DNA from: Muricoccus pecuniae
GTDB taxonomy: Bacteria; Pseudomonadota; Alphaproteobacteria; Acetobacterales; Acetobacteraceae
NCBI RefSeq assembly: GCF_014199205.1
Contig: NZ_JACIJD010000016.1
Coordinates: forward strand, 1 to 64,000
DNA: 64,000 nt
Reading direction: 5' to 3'
Shown here piece after piece: positions 1-7,953 of the stretch. The position numbers were made by a program, and so were the translations under genes. How positions within the stretch are numbered: the first letter of the stretch is position 1; the number at the start of each line of letters is the position of its first letter. Under the pieces are notes generated by a model. It worked only from the letters and a program-made list of their open reading frames with translations, was not told where the DNA came from and did not search any database.

Positions 1-88
1 GCCCAGCTTCCCCGCCCTCACCGACGACGAACTCGACCGCGTCCAGCACGCACTCCGGGCCGCCCTCCAGGCACAGGGGAAGGGGTGA
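1..88 (+). CDS. 3' end of a truncated gene, possibly DegT/DnrJ/EryC1-type aminotransferase
   Basis: Only the last 28 codons are inside the window. The frame reads FPALTDDELDRV followed by an alanine- and leucine-rich helix and ends at TGA 86-88. A 'P-x-h-T/S-D-x-E/D-h-D-R-V' tail followed by a short helix is typical of the C-terminus of sugar-nucleotide aminotransferases of the DegT family. That would suit the polysaccharide genes that follow, but the piece is too short for a firm call. Confidence 0.4.
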   Translation, partial: PSFPALTDDELDRVQHALRAALQAQGKG

Positions 89-185
89 GGTCAGGGCTCA
101 CCACCGGGGCTCGTCCGGCCCGGCGGGCGCTTCCACGAACCGCATCGCGTCCCGCCGAGGGATGGCATTGACGGAAGGATCAGAC

Positions 186-1649
186 ATGGCTCCGTCCCAG
201 GATCCGAGGCCAGTTCACCGAAAGGCCGGCCGGCTCATGCTGAGCGGCCTGCGCCCCTTCGCGGCCCCGTTCCTCAACCGCGTCCAGCTCCGCATGCGGC
301 AGGCGGTGGAGGACGCGGCGCTCGGCCCTGCGATGCGCGACGTCGCGGAGCGGCTCGAGCGCGTCGAGGAGCATCTGCGTAGGACCGTCGCGACACTCGG
401 CGCCCTGATCGACAGGAGCGCGGAGATCAGCCGGCGGCTTGATGGGATCGAGGGCCAGCTGCGCGAGGAAGTTGGCGGGCGGCTGGACAAGGTCGAAGAG
501 CGCCTGCGCGAGGAGATCACGATCCTGCACCCCACTCCAGAGGCGGCGGGCTCCTCTCCCGACAGGCAGGCGGGCGGGGGATTGCCGGGCGCCGTCAACG
601 CCGTCCGCACCCAGTTGCGCAGCCTGCAGGTCGCGCTCGACTCTCTGAGGCTGGAGCAGGCGGCCTTGGGGGCTTTGGGTCGGGACTCGCGCGCGCTCTT
701 GGAAGGTATTCCCGTCCTCATCGGACAGCGCACCGACGCCGTCATGCAGCGTTCCGACACTCTCCTGCAGCGCTCTGATGTTCTTGTTCAAAGCTCCGAC
801 GCGCTCGTGCAGCGCTCCGACACTCTCCTGCAGCGCTCCGACACCCTTGTGCAGCGCGTGGCGATCCCACTCGGCCAGGAGGTGCTCGCGCGGACGCCCG
901 AGGGATATCTACTGATCCCCACCGAGGACGTGCCGTTGCTCATCGCCATGTTCGAGAGCGGCGGCAGGCTGGAGCCGGGAACGGTGGCGGTGATCCAGGC
1001 CATCCTGCGGGAGGGCGACGTCGTGCTGGACGTCGGCGCCAATATCGGCCTGACGGTGCTGCCGGCGGCCCGCCGTGTCGGCACCTCCGGCCGGGTGATC
1101 GCGGTGGAGGCGGGCTCGCGCGTGGCGGGGCTGCTCGGGCGGAGCCTCGCGCTGAACGGGGTGGCGGAGCGGGTGTCGCTCCATCATGCCGCGGCCGGGG
1201 AGGCGCCGGGCCGCGCGGTGCTGAACATCGGCATGACCTCCGGCCATTCCTCCCTGCTCGGCCTCCCCGGATCGGAAGGGGTGGAGGAGGTGGAGGTGAA
1301 GCCCCTCGACGAGCTGGTGGAGCCGGGCACGCGGATCCGCCTCGCGAAGATCGATGTCGAGGGCTACGAGCCACAGGCATGGCGCGGCATGCGCCGCATC
1401 CTCGCCGAGAACCCTGAGATGGCGGTGCTGGTGGAGTTCGGGCCCGAGCATCTGAAGCGCGCGGGGATCACGCCGGCGGACTGGATGGCGCTGTTCACCG
1501 GCGTGGGCTTCACCCCCTACGAGGTGGACGAGACGCTTGGCGTCGTTCGTCCCGCCCGGCCGGTCCAGGACCTTTCCGCCCTGCACTCGGTCAATCTGCT
1601 GATGCTGCAGCGGCCCGTTTCCGCCTATCCGGAACTGCGTCTCGCATGA
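186..1649 (+). CDS. FkbM-family methyltransferase with N-terminal coiled-coil stalk
   Basis: Predicted SAM-dependent O-methyltransferase of the FkbM family, likely acting on a glycan or glycolipid. The C-terminal half carries the SAM-binding motif DVGANIGL (about residue 282) and the KIDVEGYE motif (about residue 390), both typical of the family. The first 230 residues are unlike ordinary FkbM enzymes. They are charged and helical, and end in six 7-residue repeats (QRSDTLL-like, 726-851). This suggests a coiled-coil stalk that positions or oligomerises the enzyme. I chose ATG 186 because GGAAGGA lies 6 bases upstream. ATG 162, in the same frame, has a poorly placed ribosome site. Three glycosyltransferase genes follow closely on the same strand, supporting a role in surface polysaccharide modification. 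Substrate unknown. Confidence 0.85.
   Translation: MAPSQDPRPVHRKAGRLMLSGLRPFAAPFLNRVQLRMRQAVEDAALGPAMRDVAERLERVEEHLRRTVATLGALIDRSAEISRRLDGIEGQLREEVGGRLDKVEERLREEITILHPTPEAAGSSPDRQAGGGLPGAVNAVRTQLRSLQVALDSLRLEQAALGALGRDSRALLEGIPVLIGQRTDAVMQRSDTLLQRSDVLVQSSDALVQRSDTLLQRSDTLVQRVAIPLGQEVLARTPEGYLLIPTEDVPLLIAMFESGGRLEPGTVAVIQAILREGDVVLDVGANIGLTVLPAARRVGTSGRVIAVEAGSRVAGLLGRSLALNGVAERVSLHHAAAGEAPGRAVLNIGMTSGHSSLLGLPGSEGVEEVEVKPLDELVEPGTRIRLAKIDVEGYEPQAWRGMRRILAENPEMAVLVEFGPEHLKRAGITPADWMALFTGVGFTPYEVDETLGVVRPARPVQDLSALHSVNLLMLQRPVSAYPELRLA
726..851 (+). repeat. Six tandem 21-bp units coding for heptads
   Basis: Six in-frame 21-bp units encode QRTDAVM, QRSDTLL, QRSDVLV, QSSDALV, QRSDTLL and QRSDTLV. 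Units 2 and 5 are identical at protein level and nearly so in DNA. The seven-residue period with hydrophobic positions fits a coiled coil. The near-identical DNA suggests recent expansion and possible length variation between strains. Confidence 0.9.
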
Positions 1650-1671
1650 TCGCGCTCCTCCCCGCCACGCC

Positions 1672-2709
1672 ATGAGGATCGGCCTGATCTCTTCGGCGGT
1701 GCCGCTCGTCGGCGGCGGCTACCGCTTCATCGTGGACTGGTTGAAGGAGAGGCTCGTCGAGCGCGGGCACGAGGTGGAGGTGCTCTATCTTCCCTTCGTC
1801 GATGAGCCCGAGGACGTGCTGCCCCAGATGGCGGCGTTCCGGATGGTCCGGCTGGACGACTACTTCGACCGGGTCATCACCTTCCGCCCGCCCGCGCATG
1901 CCGTGCGGCACCGCTGCAAGGTGGTCTGGTTCATCCACCACATCCGCGTCTTCTACGACCTCTGGGACACGGAGCACCGCCCCGTGGCGGACGACGCGGC
2001 CGGGCGGGCGCTGCGGGCGGCGATCATGCGGGCGGACAATGCGGCGCTGGCCGAGGCGCACCGGGTCTTCACCAATTCCCGCGTGGTGGGGGACAGGCTG
2101 CGGCGCTTCAACGGAGTGGAGAGCGAGGTGCTCTATCCCCCGGTGCAGCAACCCGAGCGGTTCCGCTCGGGGCCTTACGGCGACGAGATCGTCTCGATCT
2201 GCCGCATGGAGCCGCACAAGCGCCAGCACCTGATGGTGGAGGCGATGGGGCACACGCGGAGTCCCGTGCGGCTGCGGCTCTGCGGCAGCTCGATGAACCC
2301 CGCCTATGTCGAGGAGCTGCGGGAGACGGCGCGGCGCCTGGGCGTGGCCGACCGCGTGGCGATCGAGGACCGCTGGATCACCGAGGAGGAGAAGGCGGAT
2401 CTGCTGGAGACGGCGCTCGCCTCCGCCTACCTGCCCTTCGACGAGGACAGCTACGGCTATCCCACCATCGAAGCCGCCCATGCCGGGCGCGCGACGGTGA
2501 CGACGACGGATTCGGGTGGGGTAACGGAGTTCGTGCGGGACGGGGTGGAGGGGCTGATGACCCCGCCCGACCCCGCCGCCCTCGGCGCCGCCTTCGACCG
2601 CCTCTACGACGACCGCGCCCTGGCCTCGCAACTGGGCCAGGCCGCCACGGCCCGCGTGGCGGAATTGGGGATCGACTGGGACGCGGTACTGGAGCAGCTA
2701 CTCGCATGA
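1672..2709 (+). CDS. Glycosyltransferase, GT4-like (first of a tandem pair)
   Basis: Likely retaining GT-B glycosyltransferase adding a sugar to a surface glycan. The N-terminus has the GT-B start (hydrophobic strand, then the glycine-rich GGGY loop near residue 15). The C-terminal domain has EDSYGYPTIEA at about residues 255-265, the family's nucleotide-sugar binding motif, followed by TTDSGGVTEFV and the DGVEG loop. Length 345 is normal. It begins 22 bases after the FkbM gene, and its stop overlaps the next start (ATGA). The next protein has the same length and similar motifs, so the two look like a tandem duplication. Donor and acceptor sugars cannot be told from sequence. Confidence 0.88.
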   Translation: MRIGLISSAVPLVGGGYRFIVDWLKERLVERGHEVEVLYLPFVDEPEDVLPQMAAFRMVRLDDYFDRVITFRPPAHAVRHRCKVVWFIHHIRVFYDLWDTEHRPVADDAAGRALRAAIMRADNAALAEAHRVFTNSRVVGDRLRRFNGVESEVLYPPVQQPERFRSGPYGDEIVSICRMEPHKRQHLMVEAMGHTRSPVRLRLCGSSMNPAYVEELRETARRLGVADRVAIEDRWITEEEKADLLETALASAYLPFDEDSYGYPTIEAAHAGRATVTTTDSGGVTEFVRDGVEGLMTPPDPAALGAAFDRLYDDRALASQLGQAATARVAELGIDWDAVLEQLLA

Positions 2710-3740
2710 AGGTTCTCGTCCTGAGCACCATCGTGCCCTTCGTACATGGCGGGGCGGAGGAGCTGTACGACCATCTCGTCCTCAACCTTCGTCGCCAGGG
2801 CATCGAGGCGGAGGGGATGCGCATCCCCTTCTCCTGGAATCCGGCCGAGGGCCTCCTGGACGAGATGCTCATCGCCCGCCGTCTCCGGCTAAGCCATGTG
2901 GACCGGGTGATCGGGCTGAAGTTCCCGGCCTACATGATCCCGTGGCACGACAAGGTGCTCTGGCTCCTGCACCAGTACCGTCAGGCCTACGACCTGCTGG
3001 ATGCCGGGCAGAGCAACATCCCTCCGGGCCCGGAGGGGGAGCGGATCCTCGCCGCGATCCGCGCGGGAGACGCGCTGGCCTTCTCCGAGGCGAAGCGCAT
3101 CCACACCAACGCCCCCATCACCGGCCGGCGCCTCAAGCACTACAACGGCTTCGACAGCGAGGTGCTCCGGCCGCCGCTGAACGATCCCGAGTTGTTTCCC
3201 GGCGGCGAGGCCGAGGGCTACGTGCTCGCCACCGGCCGGGTCAACGACGCGAAGCGGCAGGGCCTTCTCGTGCGCGCGCTGCGCCATGCTCCGGGCGTGA
3301 GACTGGTGATCGCGGGGCCGCCCGACAGCCAGGCCGATGCCGAGGCCCTGCGCCGCCTCGCCGCGGCCGAAGGCGTGGAGGATCGAGTGACGCTCGACCT
3401 CCGCTTCGTGCCGCGCGCGGATCTCGCGCGCATGGTCAACGGGGCGCTGGCCGTGGCCTATCTACCCTTCGACGAGGACAGCTTGGGCTATTGCACCATG
3501 GAGGCCTTCCAGGCCGCCAAGCCGGTGATCACCGCGACCGATGCGGGCGGGGTGCTCGACATCGTGCGGGACGCGGAGAACGGCCGCGTCGTCCCTCCAA
3601 CGGCCGAGGCGCTGGGCGAGGCCATGGTGGCCCTTGCATCCAACGCTGCCCGCGCGCGCAGCATGGGCCTTGCCGGGCGCGCTGCCATGGAGGCGGAAGG
3701 GCTGGACTGGCCGACCACGGTCGAGAGGCTGGTGTCGTGA
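2706..3740 (+). CDS. Glycosyltransferase, GT4-like (second of a tandem pair)
   Basis: A 344-residue GT-B glycosyltransferase paralogous to the preceding gene. Shared landmarks include the phrase AYLPFDEDS, then GYCTMEAFQAAKPV (about residues 258-271) and TDAGGV. The ATG overlaps the previous stop by four bases, and the stop overlaps the GTG of the next gene, so the three are very probably translationally coupled. Compared with the first copy, the N-terminal acceptor half has diverged more than the C-terminal donor half, consistent with a different acceptor and a similar donor. This is inference only. Confidence 0.88.
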   Translation: MKVLVLSTIVPFVHGGAEELYDHLVLNLRRQGIEAEGMRIPFSWNPAEGLLDEMLIARRLRLSHVDRVIGLKFPAYMIPWHDKVLWLLHQYRQAYDLLDAGQSNIPPGPEGERILAAIRAGDALAFSEAKRIHTNAPITGRRLKHYNGFDSEVLRPPLNDPELFPGGEAEGYVLATGRVNDAKRQGLLVRALRHAPGVRLVIAGPPDSQADAEALRRLAAAEGVEDRVTLDLRFVPRADLARMVNGALAVAYLPFDEDSLGYCTMEAFQAAKPVITATDAGGVLDIVRDAENGRVVPPTAEALGEAMVALASNAARARSMGLAGRAAMEAEGLDWPTTVERLVS

Positions 3741-5029
3741 GTGGGCTTCGGATCGGCTGGGCGACGCCGTGGAACGGGCGGTCGGCCATCGCCGATGCGG
3801 CCGCCGAGGTGGGCCGCTCGCTCGCGGCGCAAGGGCATCGGCTGACGGTGCTGCGCACCGAAGTGGGAGAGGCGGCTGCCATGCCGCCCCACACCGGCAT
3901 CTTTCCCGTGGAGCATATCGACGCGCTGGACGACGACGCGCTGCGGCGCCGGTTCGACGTCGTGGTGGCGCATATCGGCAATCACCATCCCTATCACGGC
4001 GCCCTGGTCCCGCGGCTGCGCGGGGTGTCCATGATCGGCATCTTCCACGACTTCTTCCTCGGGCATCTTGCCGCAGGGCACTTCGAGCATGTGGGCGATC
4101 CGCACGGTGCCTGGCGTACCGCGCGGGACCTGTACGGGCCGGAGGGGATGCGCGACGGCGAGGCCTTCTGGGCCGATCTGGCGGACATGGTCCGCCGCCG
4201 GCCGATGCTGGACTGGCTGGCTTCCCACTGCGCCGGCGCCGTGGCGCATTCCGGCCATTACGCCGGGCATCTGCGCCGCGTCTGCCCCGGGCCGGTGGAG
4301 GTCATTCCCCTCGCATTCACGGCGTCCGGCATGCCCCCGTTCCCCTCGCCCTGGGACCGGATCACGGTTGCGGCCATCGGCCATGCGAACCCGAACAAGC
4401 GCCTCGACCAGATCGTGCTGGCGATTGGCTCGTCGGGGCTGCTGCGGCGGCGCTGCCGGCTCAGGGTGATCGGCGAGGCCGCCCCCGCCGAGCGCGCGCG
4501 GCTGACGGGGCTGGCGGAGCTGCTCGGCGCGGAGCCGCCCGAGTTCACGGGCTGGGTTGACGACGAGGACCTCCGCTGGCGGCTGCGCGACGTGGACGTC
4601 ATCGCCTGCCTCCGCAATCCCGTGCTGGAGGGCGCCTCGGCCTCGGTCATCACCGCCATGGCCTCGGGCCGCCCGACCCTGGTGACGGATCACGGCTGCT
4701 ACGCCGAGATCCCCGCCGGCACCGTCCTCTCCTGCCGGCCGGAGGAGGAGGCGCTGGACGCGATGCGGCACCTCGAATGGGTGCTGGCGAATCCCGCGGA
4801 GGCCGCCGCCCTCGGCGCGCGGGCGCGGGAGGTTGCACTGGAGCGCCACGCGCCCACCGCCTATGCCGCGGCCCTGGTGCCGCTCATGGAGCGCGTGGTG
4901 GCGGACCGTCCGCGGCGCGAGGCGCGGCGGCACCTCTTTTCCACCCTCGGCAGCCTCGGCCTCGGGCCCGAGGACCCTGCCGCGCGGCGGGCTGAGGGGG
5001 TGCTGGCGGGGATGGGGCTGGAGGGCTGA
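3737..5029 (+). CDS. Glycosyltransferase family 1/4-like protein
   Basis: A 430-residue GT-B-type glycosyltransferase. The GTG at 3737 overlaps the TGA of the previous gene (GTGA), and the protein then starts with the usual strand-loop GWATPWNGRSAIA. The C-terminal half shows AAIGHANPNKRLD, the hinge phrase of GT4 enzymes, and EGASASVITAMASGRPTLV, the donor-binding segment. The last 60 residues form an extra charged helix. It completes a three-gene overlapping set and is followed by a hairpin terminator. Specific substrate unknown. Confidence 0.82.
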   Translation: MSGLRIGWATPWNGRSAIADAAAEVGRSLAAQGHRLTVLRTEVGEAAAMPPHTGIFPVEHIDALDDDALRRRFDVVVAHIGNHHPYHGALVPRLRGVSMIGIFHDFFLGHLAAGHFEHVGDPHGAWRTARDLYGPEGMRDGEAFWADLADMVRRRPMLDWLASHCAGAVAHSGHYAGHLRRVCPGPVEVIPLAFTASGMPPFPSPWDRITVAAIGHANPNKRLDQIVLAIGSSGLLRRRCRLRVIGEAAPAERARLTGLAELLGAEPPEFTGWVDDEDLRWRLRDVDVIACLRNPVLEGASASVITAMASGRPTLVTDHGCYAEIPAGTVLSCRPEEEALDAMRHLEWVLANPAEAAALGARAREVALERHAPTAYAAALVPLMERVVADRPRREARRHLFSTLGSLGLGPEDPAARRAEGVLAGMGLEG

Positions 5030-5035
5030 GGTACG

Positions 5036-5060
5036 CAACGCCCGACTTCCCCGGGCGTTG
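5036..5060 (+). terminator. Hairpin after the glycosyltransferase genes
   Basis: CAACGCCCG (5036-5044) pairs perfectly with CGGGCGTTG (5052-5060) around a 7-base loop, starting 7 bases past the stop at 5029. There is no long T run, but the position and strength suit a transcription end. Confidence 0.6.
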
Positions 5061-5348
5061 AGTTCACTAATATGTTATTTCTTGGTCGAAAGAAGAAATT
5101 GGTGCGTATTGCTCCCGCAACGATTGCAGAGAACGATCGGTGAAGAGGCCCCAGCGCAACCGCCGATAGTTACGATATTATGCAGCGTTAATATGATCGC
5201 GAAGCTTATCGCATTATTTGCTCAATTTTTAATTTTTGAAAAAGGCCCCGCCCAGGAATCGCCAAAACTGCCTATAGCCGCCTTCCGCCGAAACGATACG
5301 GTGTGCGCCAGAGCGAAAATGAAACGGCGCGTACTGCGGGAGGAAATA
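5061..5348. other. AT-rich intergenic leader before the curli operon
   Basis: About 290 bases without a convincing gene. Composition falls sharply: stretches such as 5060-5100 and 5165-5245 are dominated by A and T in an otherwise very GC-rich window. Such AT-rich leaders often hold promoters and sites for silencing proteins (MucR- or H-NS-like) ahead of biofilm genes. I could not fix one promoter with confidence. Confidence 0.55.
5175..5194. promoter_or_regulatory. Candidate operator: ATATTA-N8-TAATAT inverted repeat
   Basis: A perfect 6-base inverted repeat with an 8-base spacer lies about 155 bases upstream of csgF inside the AT-rich leader. It fits binding by a dimeric regulator. Which one is unknown, and chance is possible in AT-rich DNA. 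Confidence 0.35.
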
Positions 5349-5807
5349 ATGTACAGATCGGCACTGGCCGCTGTCGCCCTTGTCATGGGCCAGTTATCCA
5401 TGACCTCAGTCTCGGTGGCGAGGGATCTGGTCTACCAGCCCGTCAACCCGTCATTTGGCGGAAGCCCGCTTAACGGCCCTTATATACTTGGCCAGGCCTC
5501 CGCGAATAACTTCCGTTACCTCGAAAGCCCCCAGTCGAAGCGGGACCGGCAGCAGCAGAACGCGCTCGGCCTCTCGAACGATCCGGCGGCGCAGTTCCAG
5601 CGCCAGATCACCTCCAGCCTGCTCAGCCAGATCGCCAGCACGATCGGCCAGCAGATCCTGGGCGAGAACGCGCGGGACAGCGGCACCTTCAGCGTGGGCG
5701 GAACCTCCGTCGCCTTCCAGCGGATGGGCGGGCAGATCGTGATCGACATCAACGAAGGGGCAACCGGCGGGCAGACCCGCGTCACCCTCCCCGTGCCGAA
5801 CTTCTAA
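5349..5807 (+). CDS. csgF: Curli assembly protein CsgF
   Basis: CsgF is exported to the outer membrane, binds the CsgG pore and helps place the curlin nucleator. This 152-residue protein has an N-terminal signal peptide ending near VSVA, followed by the CsgF hallmark LVYQPVNPSFGGSPLNG and a long glutamine-rich helix. The length is close to known CsgF proteins. I start at ATG 5349 because GGGAGGA lies just upstream and the frame begins with a signal peptide. Much longer in-frame starts upstream would run through the previous gene. It is the first gene of a four- or five-gene operon. Confidence 0.93.
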   Translation: MYRSALAAVALVMGQLSMTSVSVARDLVYQPVNPSFGGSPLNGPYILGQASANNFRYLESPQSKRDRQQQNALGLSNDPAAQFQRQITSSLLSQIASTIGQQILGENARDSGTFSVGGTSVAFQRMGGQIVIDINEGATGGQTRVTLPVPNF

Positions 5808-5814
5808 GAGAGCC

Positions 5815-6732
5815 ATGCAGACATTCCGGAACCTTGCGGCGGCAGCCTCGCTGCTCGCCCTGGCCGCGTGCGGCACCACGCCTGCCACGATCCTCGCCGA
5901 GAGCGCGACGCTCGGCGCGCGCACCGAGACGGTGGACGAGCTGCGGGAGCTTCCCGCGCCGCGCCAGCGGCTGGACGTGGCGGTGTTCAGCTTCCTCGAC
6001 CAGACGGGCCAGCACCGGCCGAACAACAACTTTGCCGAGTACAGCTTCGCCGTGACCCAGGGCGGCGCCTCCATCCTCATCAACGCGCTGATGGAAGCGG
6101 GGCGGAGCAACACGCCCTGGTTCCGGGTGGTGGAGCGCAACCGGGTGGCCGACCTGTTCCAGGAGCGGCAGATCATCCGCGCCAACCGCTCCGAGCATGT
6201 CGGGCCGGACGGGCGCCCGCTGCCGCCCATCGGGCCGCTGCGCAACGCGGGGCTGCTGATCACGGGCGGCATCATCGCCTATGACAGCAACGTGCTGACG
6301 GGCGGGCTGGGGGCGAACTTCCTTGGCATCGGCGGCAACACGGAGTACCGGCGGGACAACGTCTCGGTCTTCCTCCGCGCGGTCAGCGTGCTGACCGGCG
6401 AGGTGCTGGCCAGCGTGACCACGGACAAGACGATCTACAGCATCGGCCTCCAGGGCGGGGCGAACCGCTATGTCGGCTTCAACAAGCTGCTGCAGATCGA
6501 GGCCGGTTACACGACGAACGAGCCGCGGCAGCTCGCCGTCCGCCAGGCGATCGAGAAGGCGGTCCACGCCCTCGTCGTCGAGGGAGCGAGCAAGGACTAC
6601 TGGGGCTTTGCGGATGCCGAGCGCGGGCGCGCGCTGATCCGCGAGTACCTGACCACCCGCGACGGCAGGATTCCACCACAGGCCACCGCCGGAAACCCTC
6701 CCGACGGACAGAGCGGCCGTGGTGGTGCATAG
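5815..6732 (+). CDS. csgG: Curli secretion channel lipoprotein CsgG
   Basis: CsgG forms the nonameric outer-membrane channel through which curlin subunits leave the periplasm. The 305-residue protein begins with a lipoprotein signal peptide ending in LALAAC (lipidated Cys19). It then has the CsgG core (ELPAPRQRLDVAVFSF, WFRVVERNRV, LLITGGIIAYDSN, and a beta-hairpin region near NFLGIGGNTEYRRDNV). It is slightly longer than the E. coli protein (277), with the extra at the C-terminus. Seven bases separate it from csgF. Confidence 0.96.
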   Translation: MQTFRNLAAAASLLALAACGTTPATILAESATLGARTETVDELRELPAPRQRLDVAVFSFLDQTGQHRPNNNFAEYSFAVTQGGASILINALMEAGRSNTPWFRVVERNRVADLFQERQIIRANRSEHVGPDGRPLPPIGPLRNAGLLITGGIIAYDSNVLTGGLGANFLGIGGNTEYRRDNVSVFLRAVSVLTGEVLASVTTDKTIYSIGLQGGANRYVGFNKLLQIEAGYTTNEPRQLAVRQAIEKAVHALVVEGASKDYWGFADAERGRALIREYLTTRDGRIPPQATAGNPPDGQSGRGGA

Positions 6733-6744
6733 GAGGGAAAAACA

Positions 6745-7500
6745 ATGTCCAAAATGAAAGACGACACCATGAAGAAGCTTCTTCTTGCGGGCGTGGCCGT
6801 GCTCGGCCTCTCCTTCGGCGCCATGGCGGCCGACAACTTTGCGCAGATTGATCAGGTCGGTGACAACAACAACAACCATCAGGAGCAGCGAGGCTCCAGC
6901 GGCCGGTTCGAGGCCACACAGGACCGGAACGGCAACGCCAGCAGCCAGACCCAGACTAGCAGTGCCAGCAACAACCGTGGCCGCGTCGAGCAGGTCGGCA
7001 ACAACAACCGGGCGACGCAGCTTCAGTCCGGCCGCGACAACACGGGCGCCGGGACCGGCTTCGGCTGGGGCGTGTTCATCCGCCAGAACGGCGACAACAA
7101 CACGGGCACCCAGAGCCAGCTCGGTAACGCCAATCAGGCCCGCGCCTACCAGACCGGCAACAACCAGACGGTCACGCAGTTTCAATCTGGCAACGAGAAC
7201 AACGCGCGCTCCGACCAAACGGGGTCTGACCGCAGCAGCGTGACCCAGTCCCAGTATGGCACGGCTAGCCGCGCCATTGCGGAGCAGGGATCCGCCACCG
7301 ACAGCAGCATCACTCAGAGCCAGTTTGCAGGCCGTGGGAACTACGCGGAAAGCAAGCAGATCGGCGGCTCGTTCATGTTCGCCACCGTGCACCAGTCGGG
7401 TGACACCAACGACGCCCGCACTGACCAGTCGGGGCGGAACCTGACGGCCAACGCGTATCAGACCGGCACGAACAACGTCTCACGCCAGATCCAGCGCTGA
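6745..7500 (+). CDS. Curlin-repeat amyloid subunit (CsgA-like)
   Basis: A secreted protein rich in Asn, Gln, Gly, Ser and Thr, with a signal peptide ending at AMA. The mature part is built of imperfect repeats of about 22 residues with the curlin pattern Q-x-G-x2-N alternating with Q-x-Q. Examples are VEQVGNNNRATQLQSG and YQTGNNQTVTQFQSG. Such repeats stack as amyloid beta-strands. At 251 residues it is longer than E. coli CsgA (151), with roughly eight or nine repeats. GGAGGG 8 bases upstream supports ATG 6745, although ATG 6769 would give a more conventional signal peptide. As the larger repeat protein next to csgG, it is probably the major fibre subunit. Confidence 0.88.
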   Translation: MSKMKDDTMKKLLLAGVAVLGLSFGAMAADNFAQIDQVGDNNNNHQEQRGSSGRFEATQDRNGNASSQTQTSSASNNRGRVEQVGNNNRATQLQSGRDNTGAGTGFGWGVFIRQNGDNNTGTQSQLGNANQARAYQTGNNQTVTQFQSGNENNARSDQTGSDRSSVTQSQYGTASRAIAEQGSATDSSITQSQFAGRGNYAESKQIGGSFMFATVHQSGDTNDARTDQSGRNLTANAYQTGTNNVSRQIQR

Positions 7501-7513
7501 TCGCTGGCAACCC

Positions 7514-7536
7514 GGCGGGGGGGAGGCCTCCCCGCC
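7514..7536 (+). promoter_or_regulatory. Hairpin between the two curlin-repeat genes
   Basis: GGCGGGG (7514-7520) pairs with CCCCGCC (7530-7536), with a further GGAGG/CCTCC pairing possible inside. It sits 13 bases after the first curlin stop, before ACCTTTTG and the next ribosome site. It could act as a partial terminator or RNA stabiliser giving more of the first subunit than the second. Confidence 0.5.
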
Positions 7537-7554
7537 ACCTTTTGAGGAAGGGTC

Positions 7555-7953
7555 ATGAAGAAGCTCCTCTTCATGCTGGCAGCGGGCGCGGCAGGATCGG
7601 CCATGGCGGCGGACACGCTCACCATGACCGATCAGGCAACCCAACGTATCCTCTCCCGCAGCGGCAGCGGGCAGGTCTCCGACGTAGTCCAATCCGGTAG
7701 CGGAAACTTGGCCGAGACGAACCAGACCGGCTCTAACAACACCGCCCGCGTCCTCCAGCAAGGCTCGGGCAACTCGTCTATCATCACGCAGAGCGGTAGT
7801 AATTTCTCGGCCGAGAGCCTGCAGACCGGCGGCGCGGGCGTGCGGATTGACCAGAGCGGGGCCGCGGGCAACATCCGCGTGCAGCAGACAGGACCGGGAG
7901 CGGGCGGTGCAACGATCTTCCAGCAGGGCCAGGGCACTGCGACCGTCCGCTAG
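7555..7953 (+). CDS. Short curlin-repeat protein (CsgB-like nucleator or minor subunit)
   Basis: A 132-residue exported protein with a signal peptide ending at AMA. It carries about four curlin repeats (VVQSGSGNLAETNQTGSNN, VLQQGSGNSSIITQSGSN and similar). The repeats are shorter and richer in Val and Ile than in the preceding protein. A ribosome site GAGGAAGG lies just upstream. Size and position match a minor or nucleating subunit such as CsgB, but CsgA and CsgB are not reliably told apart outside enterobacteria, so no symbol is given. The next gene starts inside its 3' end. Confidence 0.8.
   Translation: MKKLLFMLAAGAAGSAMAADTLTMTDQATQRILSRSGSGQVSDVVQSGSGNLAETNQTGSNNTARVLQQGSGNSSIITQSGSNFSAESLQTGGAGVRIDQSGAAGNIRVQQTGPGAGGATIFQQGQGTATVR

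Noticed and set aside
726-851. Possible CRISPR-like direct repeats
   Set aside because: Units are contiguous 21-bp, in frame and without spacers. They code for heptads in the FkbM protein.
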